NCBI GenBank assembly: GCA_002255905.1
Contig: NKIN01000001.1
Span: 806,001-870,000 of the forward strand
From: Burkholderiales bacterium PBB1
GTDB lineage: Bacteria > Pseudomonadota > Gammaproteobacteria > Burkholderiales > Burkholderiaceae_C
Direction of reading: 5' to 3'
DNA length: 64,000 nucleotides
Under the pieces are notes generated by a model, which was not told the origin of the DNA, searched no databases, and saw only the letters and a list, made by a program, of their open reading frames with translations. A program made the translations under genes and the position numbers. Position 1 is the first letter of the stretch. Each line of letters starts with the position of its first letter. Of the stretch, positions 53,615-62,523 are shown in pieces.

Positions 53615-54205
53615 ATGCCGGTCCATCGCATCCTGATCGTCCAAGGGCACCCCGACCCTGCGGGTGGCCACCTCTGCCATGCGCTGGCCGAGGCCTACCG
53701 CGAGGGCGCGCTGGCAGCCGGCCACGAGGTGCGGGTGATCGATGTTGCCCAGCTCGACTTTCCGTTGCTGCGCACCCAGGCCGACTGGAATGACGGCGGG
53801 TTGCCCACCGCGCTGCGCCCATCCCAGGCATCGATCGCCTGGGCCCAGCACCTGGTGTTCGTGTTCCCTTTGTGGATGGGCGACATGCCCGCGCTGCTGA
53901 AGGCCTATTTCGAGCAGGTCGCTCGACCCGGTTTCGCCTTCGACAAGGCGAAGGGTGGACCGCTGGGCCAGAAGGCGCTGGGCGGGCGTTCGGCCCGCAT
54001 CGTGGTGACGATGAGCATGCCGGCGCTGGTCTATCGCTATGTGTTCCGTGCGCACAGCGTCAAGGCGCTCGAGCGCAACATCCTCGGTTTTGTCGGCATC
54101 GCGCCGATACGCGAAACGCTGGTGGGGCAGGTCGACACCCTCGGCGCCGCCGGGGTGGCCCGCTGGCTGCGCACCCTGCGCCGGCTGGGGGCTGACGCAA
54201 CCTGA
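53615..54205 (+). CDS. NAD(P)H-dependent flavodoxin-fold oxidoreductase
   Basis: The 196-residue protein is of the NQO1/modulator-of-drug-activity type. It begins with the flavin-phosphate loop ILIVQGHPDPAGGHLCHALAEAY, has VFVFPLWMGDMPALLKAYFEQV at the flavin and substrate site, and ends in basic helices. It probably reduces quinones with FMN or FAD. GGAAGGAG precedes the ATG by about 6 bases, a strong ribosome binding site, so it has independent expression after the cysA terminator. Confidence 0.83.
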   Translation: MPVHRILIVQGHPDPAGGHLCHALAEAYREGALAAGHEVRVIDVAQLDFPLLRTQADWNDGGLPTALRPSQASIAWAQHLVFVFPLWMGDMPALLKAYFEQVARPGFAFDKAKGGPLGQKALGGRSARIVVTMSMPALVYRYVFRAHSVKALERNILGFVGIAPIRETLVGQVDTLGAAGVARWLRTLRRLGADAT

Positions 54206-54219
54206 ACCCCGTTGGCGCG

Positions 54220-55344
54220 CTACTCGACCAATCCGTACAGCCGCTCGGGCGGCACGCGCAGCGACAGTGCCGAGGGGGCTTCAATGCCCTTGATCGCGTA
54301 GGCGGGCTGAGCGGTGTCGCGTTGTTTGGTGTGGATGGTGGGCGCACCAGTCTTGTCGGTGATGGCCGCGGCCACCGGCGTCAGTGCGGTCGCACCCCGG
54401 CGGATCACGATGGCCAGCTCGCCCGACGCGAGACGCACGAAGTTTCCCGGGGGGTAGACGCCGTATTCCTTGATGATCGCCGCCGCCGCAGGGCTGCCAC
54501 CGGATTCGCTGTACATCTGTCGTGCGGCGTCCTGGATCGGGATGGCCGGCCGGCTGGCGCGCGGGCTGATCTTGGCCATGAACACATCGGCCAGCCTGAG
54601 CACATTGCCGGCTTCCGACACTTCTTTCAGGTCGTTCGGGTAGCCCCCGCCGCCGGGGCGTTCGTGGTGCTCCAGCACCGTCTGCAGCCAGTCCGCATCA
54701 TCGACTCCGGCGGCCTGCAGGCGCTCGACCGCCTGCGCGGGATGCCTGCGGATCTCGGCCATCTGCTCTTCGCTGAGCCGGCCGTGCACCGCATAGCGTC
54801 CCTGCAATTCGACGATGGCGAGGTTCATCGTCAGCGCTGCCTTGACCAGCGTGCGGATGCGATCGACAGGCCATCCGCTGCGGGTGCCCATCAGCTGGCA
54901 GACCAGTGCGCAATGCAACGAGTGCGTGAGCCCGTAGTGGGCCAGGCGCCGCTCGTCCTTGCGCACCGAGAGGTAGATGGCGATGTCCGGATCCCGCTCG
55001 ACCAGCCCCATCATCTGGCTGGCGAACTCGTCGCAGCGCTGCGCAAAGCCGGGTTCCTGGTCGATGCTCTTGAGGACACGCTCGAGGCGCCAGATCGCCT
55101 GGTCCCACAGGTCGAACATGGTCAGCCGCTTGGTGTCGACCTTGTCGCTGCGTCCAGCCTTGCTGGCTTCGACTTCGATCGCATCGGCGTAGATCCCGCG
55201 CGACAGCAGCGCGGCGAGCTGAGCTTCGGTGGCGATCAGGTGCCCGCGGGCCAGCAGCAACTGGCCATGCTCGTCACGCACACCAAAGGGCAGCGGCATG
55301 CCGAGCACGATCTGACCTGGGATCAGCTTGAGCAGGGTCGTCAA
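54220..55344 (-). CDS. Degenerate HD-GYP domain protein
   Basis: The 374-residue protein has an N-terminal domain (LIPGQIVLGMPLPFGVRDEHGQ) and an HD-GYP-like helical domain. HP in IRRHPAQAVERL, HH in LEHHERPGGGGYP, and the GYP itself are kept. The place of the HDIGK motif, however, reads TMNLAI, and the Asp before GxGYP is Gly. With the metal-binding HD dyad gone, phosphodiesterase activity on c-di-GMP is unlikely; a binding or scaffold role is more plausible. It is convergent with the oxidoreductase gene (14 bases apart). The 209 bases between its start and the end of the CysB-like gene hold nothing I recognise. Confidence 0.8.
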   Translation of the reverse strand: MTTLLKLIPGQIVLGMPLPFGVRDEHGQLLLARGHLIATEAQLAALLSRGIYADAIEVEASKAGRSDKVDTKRLTMFDLWDQAIWRLERVLKSIDQEPGFAQRCDEFASQMMGLVERDPDIAIYLSVRKDERRLAHYGLTHSLHCALVCQLMGTRSGWPVDRIRTLVKAALTMNLAIVELQGRYAVHGRLSEEQMAEIRRHPAQAVERLQAAGVDDADWLQTVLEHHERPGGGGYPNDLKEVSEAGNVLRLADVFMAKISPRASRPAIPIQDAARQMYSESGGSPAAAAIIKEYGVYPPGNFVRLASGELAIVIRRGATALTPVAAAITDKTGAPTIHTKQRDTAQPAYAIKGIEAPSALSLRVPPERLYGLVE

Positions 55345-55553
55345 CGAAGGCTCCCCGGGTGGCGTCCAGCCGGTGTGGCGTAGAGAGACTGTAGGCCGTT
55401 GCCGCTCTGGGCGTCAGCGGAAAAGCCCCCACCTTTCGCCGTTGTTCGTTGCCAGCCCGGCGCTCACGATCCTGGTGCGGCAGCCCGTCATGCCGCTGAT
55501 GACAGGGCGCGCTACGGGGTTCGTCAGCGGGCGGGCTGACGCGCTGCGAGGCG

Positions 55554-56492
55554 TCAATCCTCGTCGATGTCGCCGGCCAGCGCGCGCTCCACCACGTCGC
55601 GCGACAGCGTCGGTGCGAAGGCCTCGATGAACGAGTAGACGTAGCCGCGCAGCCAGGTGCCGCGACGGATGGCCAGACGGGTCAGATTGACCTCGAACAG
55701 GTGCCGCGCGTCGAGTGCGCGCAGCGTGCGGTCGCGCTCGGTGTCGAAGGCGATCGAGGCCACGATGCCCACGCCCAATCCCAGCTCGACATAGGTCTTG
55801 ATCACGTCGGCGTCCATCGCGCTCAGCACGATGTGCGGCTGCAGGCCGGCCTTGGTGAAGGCGTCGTCGATGTGGGCCCGGCCGGTGTAGCCTGCCTCGT
55901 AGGTGATGATGGGGTGCCTGGCCAGTTGGTCGAGCGTGATGCGGCCGGGGACGTCCAGCAGTTCGTGCCCGGGCGGCACCACGATGCTGTGGGTCCATCG
56001 GTAGCAAGGCAGGGCCACCAGCGCCTCGTAATGCGCCAACGCCTCGGTGGCCACACCGATGTCGGCCTCGCCAGACAGCAGCATTTCAGCCACCTGCTTG
56101 GGTGAACCCTGGTGCAGCAGCAGGGTCACGTCCGGGTAAATCTCGCGGAAATCGCGCACGACGGTGGGCAGCGCATAGCGGGCCTGCGAATGGGTTGCCG
56201 CGATCGACAACCGGCCGGTGCTTTGCGCGTTGAAATCGTCGCCCACGCGCTTGAGGTTGTCGGCCTCCAGGAGCAGGCGCTCGACAATCGGAAGCACCGC
56301 CTCGCCCGGCGGGGTCAGCCTCGTCAGGCGTTTGCCCGCGCGCACGAAGATGTCGATGCCGAGCTCGTCCTCGAGTTCGCGGATCTGTCGGCTGATGCCC
56401 GGCTGGGAGGTGTGCAGTACACCAGCCACATCGGTCAGGTTGAATCCGCAGCGTATGGCTTCGCGGACAGCTCTCAGTTGCTGGAAATTCAT
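55554..56492 (-). CDS. CysB/Cbl-type LysR regulator (second copy)
   Basis: The 312-residue LysR protein has winged helix MNFQQLRAVREAIRCGFNLT with TSQPGISRQIRELEDELG, and a co-inducer domain with TTHSQ-like ATHSQARYALPTVV and VATEALAHYEALVALPC. It is closely related to CysB (9756-10697) but differs across the effector domain, as E. coli Cbl differs from CysB. Lying near the sulfate transport operon, it may respond to sulfate or sulfonate supply. It is divergent from the second chemoreceptor across 250 bases in which no promoter stands out. Confidence 0.85.
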   Translation of the reverse strand: MNFQQLRAVREAIRCGFNLTDVAGVLHTSQPGISRQIRELEDELGIDIFVRAGKRLTRLTPPGEAVLPIVERLLLEADNLKRVGDDFNAQSTGRLSIAATHSQARYALPTVVRDFREIYPDVTLLLHQGSPKQVAEMLLSGEADIGVATEALAHYEALVALPCYRWTHSIVVPPGHELLDVPGRITLDQLARHPIITYEAGYTGRAHIDDAFTKAGLQPHIVLSAMDADVIKTYVELGLGVGIVASIAFDTERDRTLRALDARHLFEVNLTRLAIRRGTWLRGYVYSFIEAFAPTLSRDVVERALAGDIDED

Positions 56493-56742
56493 GAATCGTC
56501 GCCGTTGTGGCGCAAGGGGTGGCCGGCAGCTGCCGGGCAGCGGAATTGTTCATCCGCAAGGCAGGGGGCACAACGACGCAGAGTTACTAAGCTAGTGTGT
56601 CCTGGGCATAAGGCGTTACCGGACGGCTCAGCGCTAACCCTGGCCGAGCGAGGCTCAACGAGGAGCGGCAAATGCCGATACCGCAGACAGGAGGGCCGCG
56701 CGTCTGCGGTGCCCATACCCACCCTGCCAGGGAGCATTGCAC

Positions 56743-58464
56743 ATGGACATGCGTGACATGAAGATCACCACCCGGTTGAAACTCGGCTTTGGTCTGCTGG
56801 CGCTGCTCATCGCGCTGGTCAGTGGCATGGCCATCTTCAAGTTGAATGAGGTCCAGGACAACTTCGCCCTGGTGCTGAAAGACCGTTATCCCAAGGTCGA
56901 GAAGCTCCACCATGTGAACGACAACATCAACCAGATCGCGCGCTCGATGCGCAACATGCTGCTGATGACGGACCCTGCCGACATCCAGCGGGAACGCTCG
57001 ACCGTCGAGCAGGCGCGCAAGGAGATCACGGCAGACCTGGACGAACTCGCGAACCTCATCACCAGCGAAAAGGGCAAGGCCGGCATGAAGGACATCGCCG
57101 ATGCCCGTTCAGCCTATGTTCCAGGCCAGACACGTTTCCTGGAGCTGGCCGCCAGTGGCAAGACCGACGATGCACGCGACTTGCTGCTCAAGGAGGTCCG
57201 ACCGCTTCAACTGGCTTACATGAAAACGGTCAATCACGCCATCGAGTTCCAGTCGGAACTGATGACGCAATCGGGCCAGGTCGCCGAAGTGGCGGTGGCC
57301 GAGGGCAAGTCGATCATGTGGGGCGCCGCCGCGTTCGCGATCGTGGCCGCTGGCCTGCTGGCCCTGTGGATCACCCGATCGATCACGGCACCGCTGAACC
57401 GCGCGGTCGAGGTGTCGCGTGCGGTGGCCGAAGGTGATCTGTCGATCGACCTGCAGGCCCATGGCAACAACGAGACAGCCCAGTTGCTGCAGTCGCTGTC
57501 GACGATGGCGGGACGCCTCAATCGCATCGTGGGTGACGTGCGCCAGAACGCCGAGGGTGTCGCCACCGCCAGTGCCCAGATTTCGCAGGGCAACAACGAT
57601 CTGTCGGGCCGCACCGAGGAGCAGGCCAGTGCGCTGGAAGAAACCGCAGCCTCGATGGAGCAGCTGACCAGCACCGTGTCCCAGAACGCCGACAACGCCC
57701 GCCAGGCCAACCAGCTGGCCATCAGTGCGTCGTCGGTCGCGATCGAGGGCGGTCAGGTCGTGGGGCAGGTGGTCGACACGATGAAAGGCATCAACGACAG
57801 CTCTCGCCGCATCGCCGACATCATCAGCGTGATCGACGGCATCGCGTTCCAGACCAACATCCTGGCGCTCAACGCCGCCGTGGAAGCAGCCCGTGCCGGC
57901 GAGCAGGGCCGCGGTTTCGCCGTGGTGGCCAGCGAAGTGCGCAACCTGGCCCAACGCAGCGCAGAGGCCGCGAAGGAAATCAAGGAGCTGATCACCACCA
58001 GCGTCGAGCGTGTCGATGCAGGTACCCAGCTGGTGGACCAGGCGGGCGCGAAGATGAACGAGATCGTGGCGTCGATCCGCCGGGTCACAGACATCATGGG
58101 CGAGATCAGTGCGGCCAGCACCGAGCAGTCGAGCGGCATGGCGCAGATCGGCGAGGCGGTCTCGCAGATGGATCAGGCCACCCAGCAGAACGCGGCGCTG
58201 GTGGAGGAGAGTGCTGCCGCGGCGGAGAGCCTGAAAACGCAGGCGCAGCAACTCGTGTCCTCGGTGGCGTTCTTCAAGCTGCGTGCCGACGATGGCGCCC
58301 GCGCCCCGGCCATGCCCTCGGTGACGAAGCCCACACCGGTGGCGGCTGTTGAGCGGCGCGGTCCGGATCGTGCAACCAACGTGGTGCGTCCTCCGTTCCG
58401 TGCCAGCGCCATCGCGGCGCCCGCAGCGGCACCCACCGGTACCGACGACTGGACGTCGTTCTAG
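56743..58464 (+). CDS. Methyl-accepting chemotaxis protein with C-terminal pentapeptide
   Basis: The 573-residue receptor has an N-terminal helix ([21 protein letters not shown]), a 4HB-type periplasmic domain ([20 protein letters not shown]), a second helix, HAMP, and a signalling tip with [21 protein letters not shown] Pro/Ala-rich linker ends in DDWTSF, a W-x2-F tether that recruits CheR and CheB. GGAG lies 8 bases before the ATG at 56743. The signalling half is very like that of the receptor at 46526-48058; the sensor halves differ. Confidence 0.94.
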   Translation: MDMRDMKITTRLKLGFGLLALLIALVSGMAIFKLNEVQDNFALVLKDRYPKVEKLHHVNDNINQIARSMRNMLLMTDPADIQRERSTVEQARKEITADLDELANLITSEKGKAGMKDIADARSAYVPGQTRFLELAASGKTDDARDLLLKEVRPLQLAYMKTVNHAIEFQSELMTQSGQVAEVAVAEGKSIMWGAAAFAIVAAGLLALWITRSITAPLNRAVEVSRAVAEGDLSIDLQAHGNNETAQLLQSLSTMAGRLNRIVGDVRQNAEGVATASAQISQGNNDLSGRTEEQASALEETAASMEQLTSTVSQNADNARQANQLAISASSVAIEGGQVVGQVVDTMKGINDSSRRIADIISVIDGIAFQTNILALNAAVEAARAGEQGRGFAVVASEVRNLAQRSAEAAKEIKELITTSVERVDAGTQLVDQAGAKMNEIVASIRRVTDIMGEISAASTEQSSGMAQIGEAVSQMDQATQQNAALVEESAAAAESLKTQAQQLVSSVAFFKLRADDGARAPAMPSVTKPTPVAAVERRGPDRATNVVRPPFRASAIAAPAAAPTGTDDWTSF

Positions 58465-59162
58465 ACGTGCACTGAGAAGAGCGAGCCGATCAGGCTGGTG
58501 GCGCCCATCGCCAGCATGCCCCACAGCGCGACTCGGCTGGCGCTGCGCCAGAGGCCCGCACCGCCAGCATGCGCGGACAGGCTGCCCAGGAACGCCAGGC
58601 TGACGGTGGCCGAGATCCAGATCACGGCCGCGAGATGCGCGGGCGGCGTCAGCAGGCACACCACCAGCGGCAGGGCGGCGCCCACCGCAAAGCTTGCCGC
58701 CGAGGATGTGGCCGCCTGCAGCGGTCGGGCCACCAGCATTTCGGAGATGCCGAGCTCCTCGCGGGCATGGGCGGCCAGCGCATCGTGTGCGGTCAATTGC
58801 AGGGCGACCTGGCGGGCGAGGTCCGGCTCGACGCCGCGGCCGACGTAGATGGCGGTGAGCTCGTTCAACTCGGCGTCGGCATCGGCGCTGAGCTCTGCCT
58901 GCTCGCGCGCGAGATCGGCCGTTTCGGTGTCCGCCTGCGCATGCACCGAGACGTACTCGCCCGCGGCCATCGACATGGCGCCCGCCACCAGACCGGCCAC
59001 ACCCGCAACCAGCATGCCGTTGCGGTCCGTTCCCGCGGCGGCGACACCGAGCAACAGGCTGGCGGTGGAGACGATGCCGTCATTCGCGCCCATCACCGAC
59101 GCACGCAGCCAGCCGATGCGATCGGTCCGGTGGCGCTCGCCATGAGGACGACGCAGCGGCAT
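58461..59162 (-). CDS. VIT1/CCC1 family iron or manganese transporter
   Basis: The 233-residue membrane protein matches the VIT family: [27 protein letters not shown] at the start, [21 protein letters not shown], a cytoplasmic helical domain ([23 protein letters not shown]), and three C-terminal helices. Family members move Fe2+ or Mn2+ out of the cytoplasm. Its 3' end overlaps the convergent chemoreceptor by 4 bases. It overlaps the folA stop by one base, so it is co-transcribed with folA. Confidence 0.88.
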   Translation of the reverse strand: MPLRRPHGERHRTDRIGWLRASVMGANDGIVSTASLLLGVAAAGTDRNGMLVAGVAGLVAGAMSMAAGEYVSVHAQADTETADLAREQAELSADADAELNELTAIYVGRGVEPDLARQVALQLTAHDALAAHAREELGISEMLVARPLQAATSSAASFAVGAALPLVVCLLTPPAHLAAVIWISATVSLAFLGSLSAHAGGAGLWRSASRVALWGMLAMGATSLIGSLFSVHV

Positions 59163-59701
59163 CAGGCGGCCACCTTGCGGCGGTAGTCGACGTAGCGGTA
59201 CGTCAGGCCCTCGGGCGTGGTGTGCGATTCACTCGAGACGATGTCGAAGTGCTCGCGTGGCCAGGCGGGGAAGAACGCATCGGCCTCGAACTCGGCGTCG
59301 ATCTCGGTCAGCAGCAGCTCGTCAGCCAGGGGCAGTGCCAGTGCATAGATCTCGGCGCCGCCGATCACGCACACCTGCTCGACCTGTCCGGCCAGGGTCA
59401 GCGCCGCCGCCAGGCTCGGTGCGGGTTCGGCGCCAGCGGCGGACCAACCCGGGTTGCGGGTGATGACGATGTTGCGGCGACCGGGCAGGGGCCGGCCGAT
59501 CGAGTCCCAGGTCTTGCGGCCCATCACGATCGGGTGGCCCATCGTGAGGCGCTTGAACCGCGGAAGATCGCCGGGCAAATGCACCAGCAACTGGTTGTTC
59601 TTGCCAATGGCGCCATGCCGGGCAACGGCGGCGATCAGGATCAGGGCGGTTTGGGTCACACCGAATTGTCGTCTGGAAGGCGGCGAGGTGACATCCGTCA
59701 T
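59162..59701 (-). CDS. folA: Dihydrofolate reductase
   Basis: The 179-residue enzyme reduces dihydrofolate with NADPH. Visible features are ILIAAVARHGAIGKNNQLLVHLPGDLPRFKRLT, VMGRKTWDSIGRPLPGRRNIVIT, VCVIGGAEIYALALPLADEL, and the C-terminal strand TYRYVDYRRK. The start at MTDVTSPPSRRQF gives a tail slightly longer than E. coli FolA; an ATG 36 bases upstream is in frame and would run closer to the feoA control region. Confidence 0.94.
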   Translation of the reverse strand: MTDVTSPPSRRQFGVTQTALILIAAVARHGAIGKNNQLLVHLPGDLPRFKRLTMGHPIVMGRKTWDSIGRPLPGRRNIVITRNPGWSAAGAEPAPSLAAALTLAGQVEQVCVIGGAEIYALALPLADELLLTEIDAEFEADAFFPAWPREHFDIVSSESHTTPEGLTYRYVDYRRKVAA

Positions 59702-59712
59702 TGAAGCTAGAC

Positions 59713-59730
59713 AAGAACGTGTATCATTTG
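59713..59730. promoter_or_regulatory. Candidate Fur box between folA and feoA
   Basis: On the minus strand the site reads CAAATGATACACGTTCTT. Counted by eye, it agrees with the consensus AATGATAATCATTCTC at about 13 of 16 positions. It lies 23-40 bases before the feoA start, where a bound repressor would cover the promoter. Confidence 0.5.
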
Positions 59731-59752
59731 CGTTCAATATCCGAGCGCTGCC

Positions 59753-60013
59753 GTGAACCCAACCCTGCCGATGTCGACCCTGGACTGCTCACCGCTGCGC
59801 GCGCGCTGCACCGTGACCGGCGTCATTGCGCCAGAGCGCGCGCCGGAATGGGCGCAGTGGCTTGAAGAGATCGGCTTCATGCCGGGCGAGCAGGTGGAAC
59901 TGATGGCACGCGGTGCCTTCGGAGGCGACGCGCTTGTGGTGCGTGTCGGGTTGTCCACCTTTGCGTTGCGGCGGGCCGAAGCGGCCTGCGTGCTGGTCGC
60001 AGCATCGGCGTGA
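59753..60013 (+). CDS. feoA: Ferrous iron transport protein A
   Basis: The 86-residue SH3-like cytoplasmic protein has the FeoA pattern PLRARCTVTGVIAPERAPEW, LEEIGFMPGEQVELMARG, and VVRVGLSTFALRRAEAACVLV. It helps FeoB in Fe2+ uptake. The GTG at 59753 is used here; an ATG at 59771 would also fit (80 residues). Coupled to feoB by a GTGA overlap. Confidence 0.9.
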   Translation: MNPTLPMSTLDCSPLRARCTVTGVIAPERAPEWAQWLEEIGFMPGEQVELMARGAFGGDALVVRVGLSTFALRRAEAACVLVAASA

Positions 60014-61905
60014 GCGAAGCGGTCATCCACGTCCACCGCGGGGGCCCGCTGGTGGCGCTGGTGGGCAACCCGAACTGCGGCAAGACAGCGCTGTTCAACC
60101 TGCTGACCGGCAGCCGCCAGAAGGTCGCCAACTACGCCGGTGTCACTGTCGAACGCAAGGAAGGCAAGCTGATCACCCCGGCGGGCAAGACCCTGCGCGT
60201 GCTCGATCTGCCCGGTGCCTACAGCCTGCACGCCCGCTCTCCCGACGAACGCGTCACCTGCGACGTGCTGTATGGCCGGGCGCGTGGCGAGAAGCGCCCC
60301 GATCTGGTGGTGTGCGTTGTCGACGCAACCAACCTGCGGCGCAACCTGCGCATGGTGCTGGCGGTCAAGCGCCTGGGCCTGCCCTGCGTGGTCGCACTCA
60401 ACATGACCGATCTGGCGGCGCGCCAGGGTCTCCATGTCGACCCCGATGCACTGGCGGCCGAACTGGGCGTGCCCGTGGTGGCGACGGTGGGCGTCAAAAG
60501 CGATGGCGCCGCTCGCCTGTGCACCTTGCTCGACGACCCGGACGTCTGGCGCAGTCGCGCGAATCATCCGGTGGCCGACCCGGTAGCCGAGCCCAGCGCC
60601 GGCACGCAGGCAGACCACGACACGGTGCAGGCGATCCTCACGCGGCTCGGGCTGGCCACGGTGGTGCCCCATACGGCCAGTGACCGCATCGACCGGGTGG
60701 TGCTGCATCCGGTCATCGGGCCGATCCTGCTGGCGGTGCTGCTGTTCTTCGTGTTCCAGGCGGTGTTCGCGTGGGCCCAGGCGCCGATGGATGCGATCAA
60801 GTCTGCAACCGACGCCATCGGCACCGCGGTCACCTCCTGGTTGCCCGAGGGCTGGGTGCGCAGTCTGCTGGTCGATGGCGTGATCGCCGGTGCCGGGGGC
60901 GTGGTGGTGTTCCTGCCCCAGATCGTGATCCTGTTCTTCTTCATCCTGGTGCTCGAGGAGTCGGGGTACCTGCCACGGGCGGCGTTCCTGCTCGACCGCC
61001 TGATGGGCGCGGTGGGCCTGAGTGGCCGTTCCTTCATTCCCTTGCTGTCGAGCTTTGCCTGTGCCATCCCCGGCATCATGGCCGCGCGCACCATCGCCAA
61101 CCCGCGCGATCGCCTGGTGACGATCATGATCGCGCCACTGATGACCTGCTCGGCCCGCTTGCCGGTGTATGCGCTGCTGATCGGGGCGTTCGTTCCGGCG
61201 CGGTCGGTGTGGGGCGGATTCGAACTGCAGGGCCTGGTGCTGTTCGGCCTCTACCTGGCCGGCATCGTCGGTGCGCTGGTGGTGGCCTGGGTGCTCAAGC
61301 GCTTCACGGCGCGCGGGCAGGTGCGCTCGCTGATGATGGAGTTGCCGGCCTACCACTGGCCCACGGTGCGCAATGTGGCCATCGGCCTGTGGCAACGGGT
61401 CGAGATCTTCATGCGGCGCGTCGGCGGGATCATCCTCGGGCTGACGATCGCGCTGTGGTTCCTGGCCAGCTTCCCGGCGCCACCTGCCGGCGCCACGGGC
61501 GCCCCGATCGAGTACAGCATCGCCGGCACGCTGGGCCGTGCGCTGGCCGTGGTGTTCGAGCCCATCGGCTTCAACTGGCAGATCAGCATCGCGCTGGTGC
61601 CGGGCCTCGCAGCACGCGAGGTCGCGGTGAGCGCACTGGGCACGGTGTATGCGCTGTCGGCCACGGGGGATGACACCGCGCAGGCGCTGACGCCACTGAT
61701 CGCCCACACCTGGAGCCTCGCCACCGCGTTCTCGCTGCTGGCCTGGTATGTGTTTGCGCCGCAGTGCTTGTCGACCTTGGCCACGGTCAAGCGCGAGACG
61801 GGCGGCTGGTCGATGCCGCTGCTGATGGCGGGGTACCTGTTCGCGCTGGCCTATGCGGCCTCGTTCATCACTTACCGGGTCGCGCTGGCCTGGGGCGCGG
61901 GCTGA
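60010..61905 (+). CDS. feoB: Ferrous iron transporter FeoB
   Basis: The 631-residue protein has an N-terminal G domain: G1 GNPNCGKTALFN, G3 DLPGAYSL, and G4 NMTD. The GDI spacer is short. A membrane part with two Gate motifs follows (FFFILVLEESGYLPRAAFLLDR, CAIPGIMAARTI, LVPGLAAREVAVSALGTVYAL). It drives GTP-dependent Fe2+ import. Length is at the short end for FeoB, as in many betaproteobacteria. Starts at GTG overlapping feoA; feoC is absent. Confidence 0.95.
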   Translation: MSEAVIHVHRGGPLVALVGNPNCGKTALFNLLTGSRQKVANYAGVTVERKEGKLITPAGKTLRVLDLPGAYSLHARSPDERVTCDVLYGRARGEKRPDLVVCVVDATNLRRNLRMVLAVKRLGLPCVVALNMTDLAARQGLHVDPDALAAELGVPVVATVGVKSDGAARLCTLLDDPDVWRSRANHPVADPVAEPSAGTQADHDTVQAILTRLGLATVVPHTASDRIDRVVLHPVIGPILLAVLLFFVFQAVFAWAQAPMDAIKSATDAIGTAVTSWLPEGWVRSLLVDGVIAGAGGVVVFLPQIVILFFFILVLEESGYLPRAAFLLDRLMGAVGLSGRSFIPLLSSFACAIPGIMAARTIANPRDRLVTIMIAPLMTCSARLPVYALLIGAFVPARSVWGGFELQGLVLFGLYLAGIVGALVVAWVLKRFTARGQVRSLMMELPAYHWPTVRNVAIGLWQRVEIFMRRVGGIILGLTIALWFLASFPAPPAGATGAPIEYSIAGTLGRALAVVFEPIGFNWQISIALVPGLAAREVAVSALGTVYALSATGDDTAQALTPLIAHTWSLATAFSLLAWYVFAPQCLSTLATVKRETGGWSMPLLMAGYLFALAYAASFITYRVALAWGAG

Positions 61906-61906
61906 G

Positions 61907-62458
61907 TCAGCGCGCGAGCTTCACGCGCTTGTCCGGGCGTTGCAGCGTGTGCTTGGATTGCCCCTGGGTGCCTGCCACCTGCACCTCGATCTTCTGCAGC
62001 CGCTTGAACGCATCGAACAGACCGATGTCGATCGCAGTCAGCTGTTCAGGGTGCGCGCAGTTGAATTCGTAGCTGGCATCAAGGTCGGCGTGCTCGCCTT
62101 CCTGGCCGCTTTCCTTGGCTGTTGCCTTGGATTGCAACGCCGCTGACTCGATGCTAACCTTCGCCAGCACGCATTGCGCGGCGGCATCCGGCTTGAACAG
62201 CGCCATGGCATCGCCCATCTGCTTGAGCAAGGCGTCGGCCGCCTGGCGCTCGGCCGGCGTGCGGGGCCGGCGTTCGAAGCCGAGCAGGCTGTCGAGCGGG
62301 GACTCCAGCTGCAAGGTCAGCAACTGCCGTTCGACAGCGATGTCCAGGTGCATCAGGCCGTGCACATGGGCCGCTTCGGTGGCCTGCGCGGTTGTGGACA
62401 GGTGCAGTGCCGTCAGGCACACGGCCAGGCCACGGAACCCTTGCCAAGCTTTGTTCAT
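61907..62458 (-). CDS. DUF2796 (ZrgA-like) periplasmic protein
   Basis: The 183-residue protein has a signal peptide cut near TTAQATEA and the DUF2796 pattern AAHVHGLMHLDIAVERQLLTLQLESP, TPAERQAADALLKQ, and ASYEFNCAHPEQLTAIDIGLFDAFKRLQKIEVQ. ZrgA members bind zinc through histidine-rich stretches and feed a zinc ABC system. Here the histidine run is absent: the central linker reads KATAKESGQEGEHADLD with a single His. It is convergent with feoB, one base apart. Confidence 0.82.
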   Translation of the reverse strand: MNKAWQGFRGLAVCLTALHLSTTAQATEAAHVHGLMHLDIAVERQLLTLQLESPLDSLLGFERRPRTPAERQAADALLKQMGDAMALFKPDAAAQCVLAKVSIESAALQSKATAKESGQEGEHADLDASYEFNCAHPEQLTAIDIGLFDAFKRLQKIEVQVAGTQGQSKHTLQRPDKRVKLAR

Positions 62459-62523
62459 GCCAGCCTTCTTGGGAGTTGTCGTGAGCGAGTGACCCGGGTG
62501 GCCGCAGAAGGTTCAGGTGCCAA

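Noticed and set aside
51549-53831. A 760-codon open frame opposite cysW and cysA
   Set aside because: It spans two well-supported ABC transporter genes antisense; its length comes from GC-rich third positions, not from coding.
59734-61707. A 657-codon open frame opposite feoB and feoA
   Set aside because: Antisense to FeoB with intact G1, G3 and G4 motifs; the translated frame is His/Arg/Gln-rich low-complexity.
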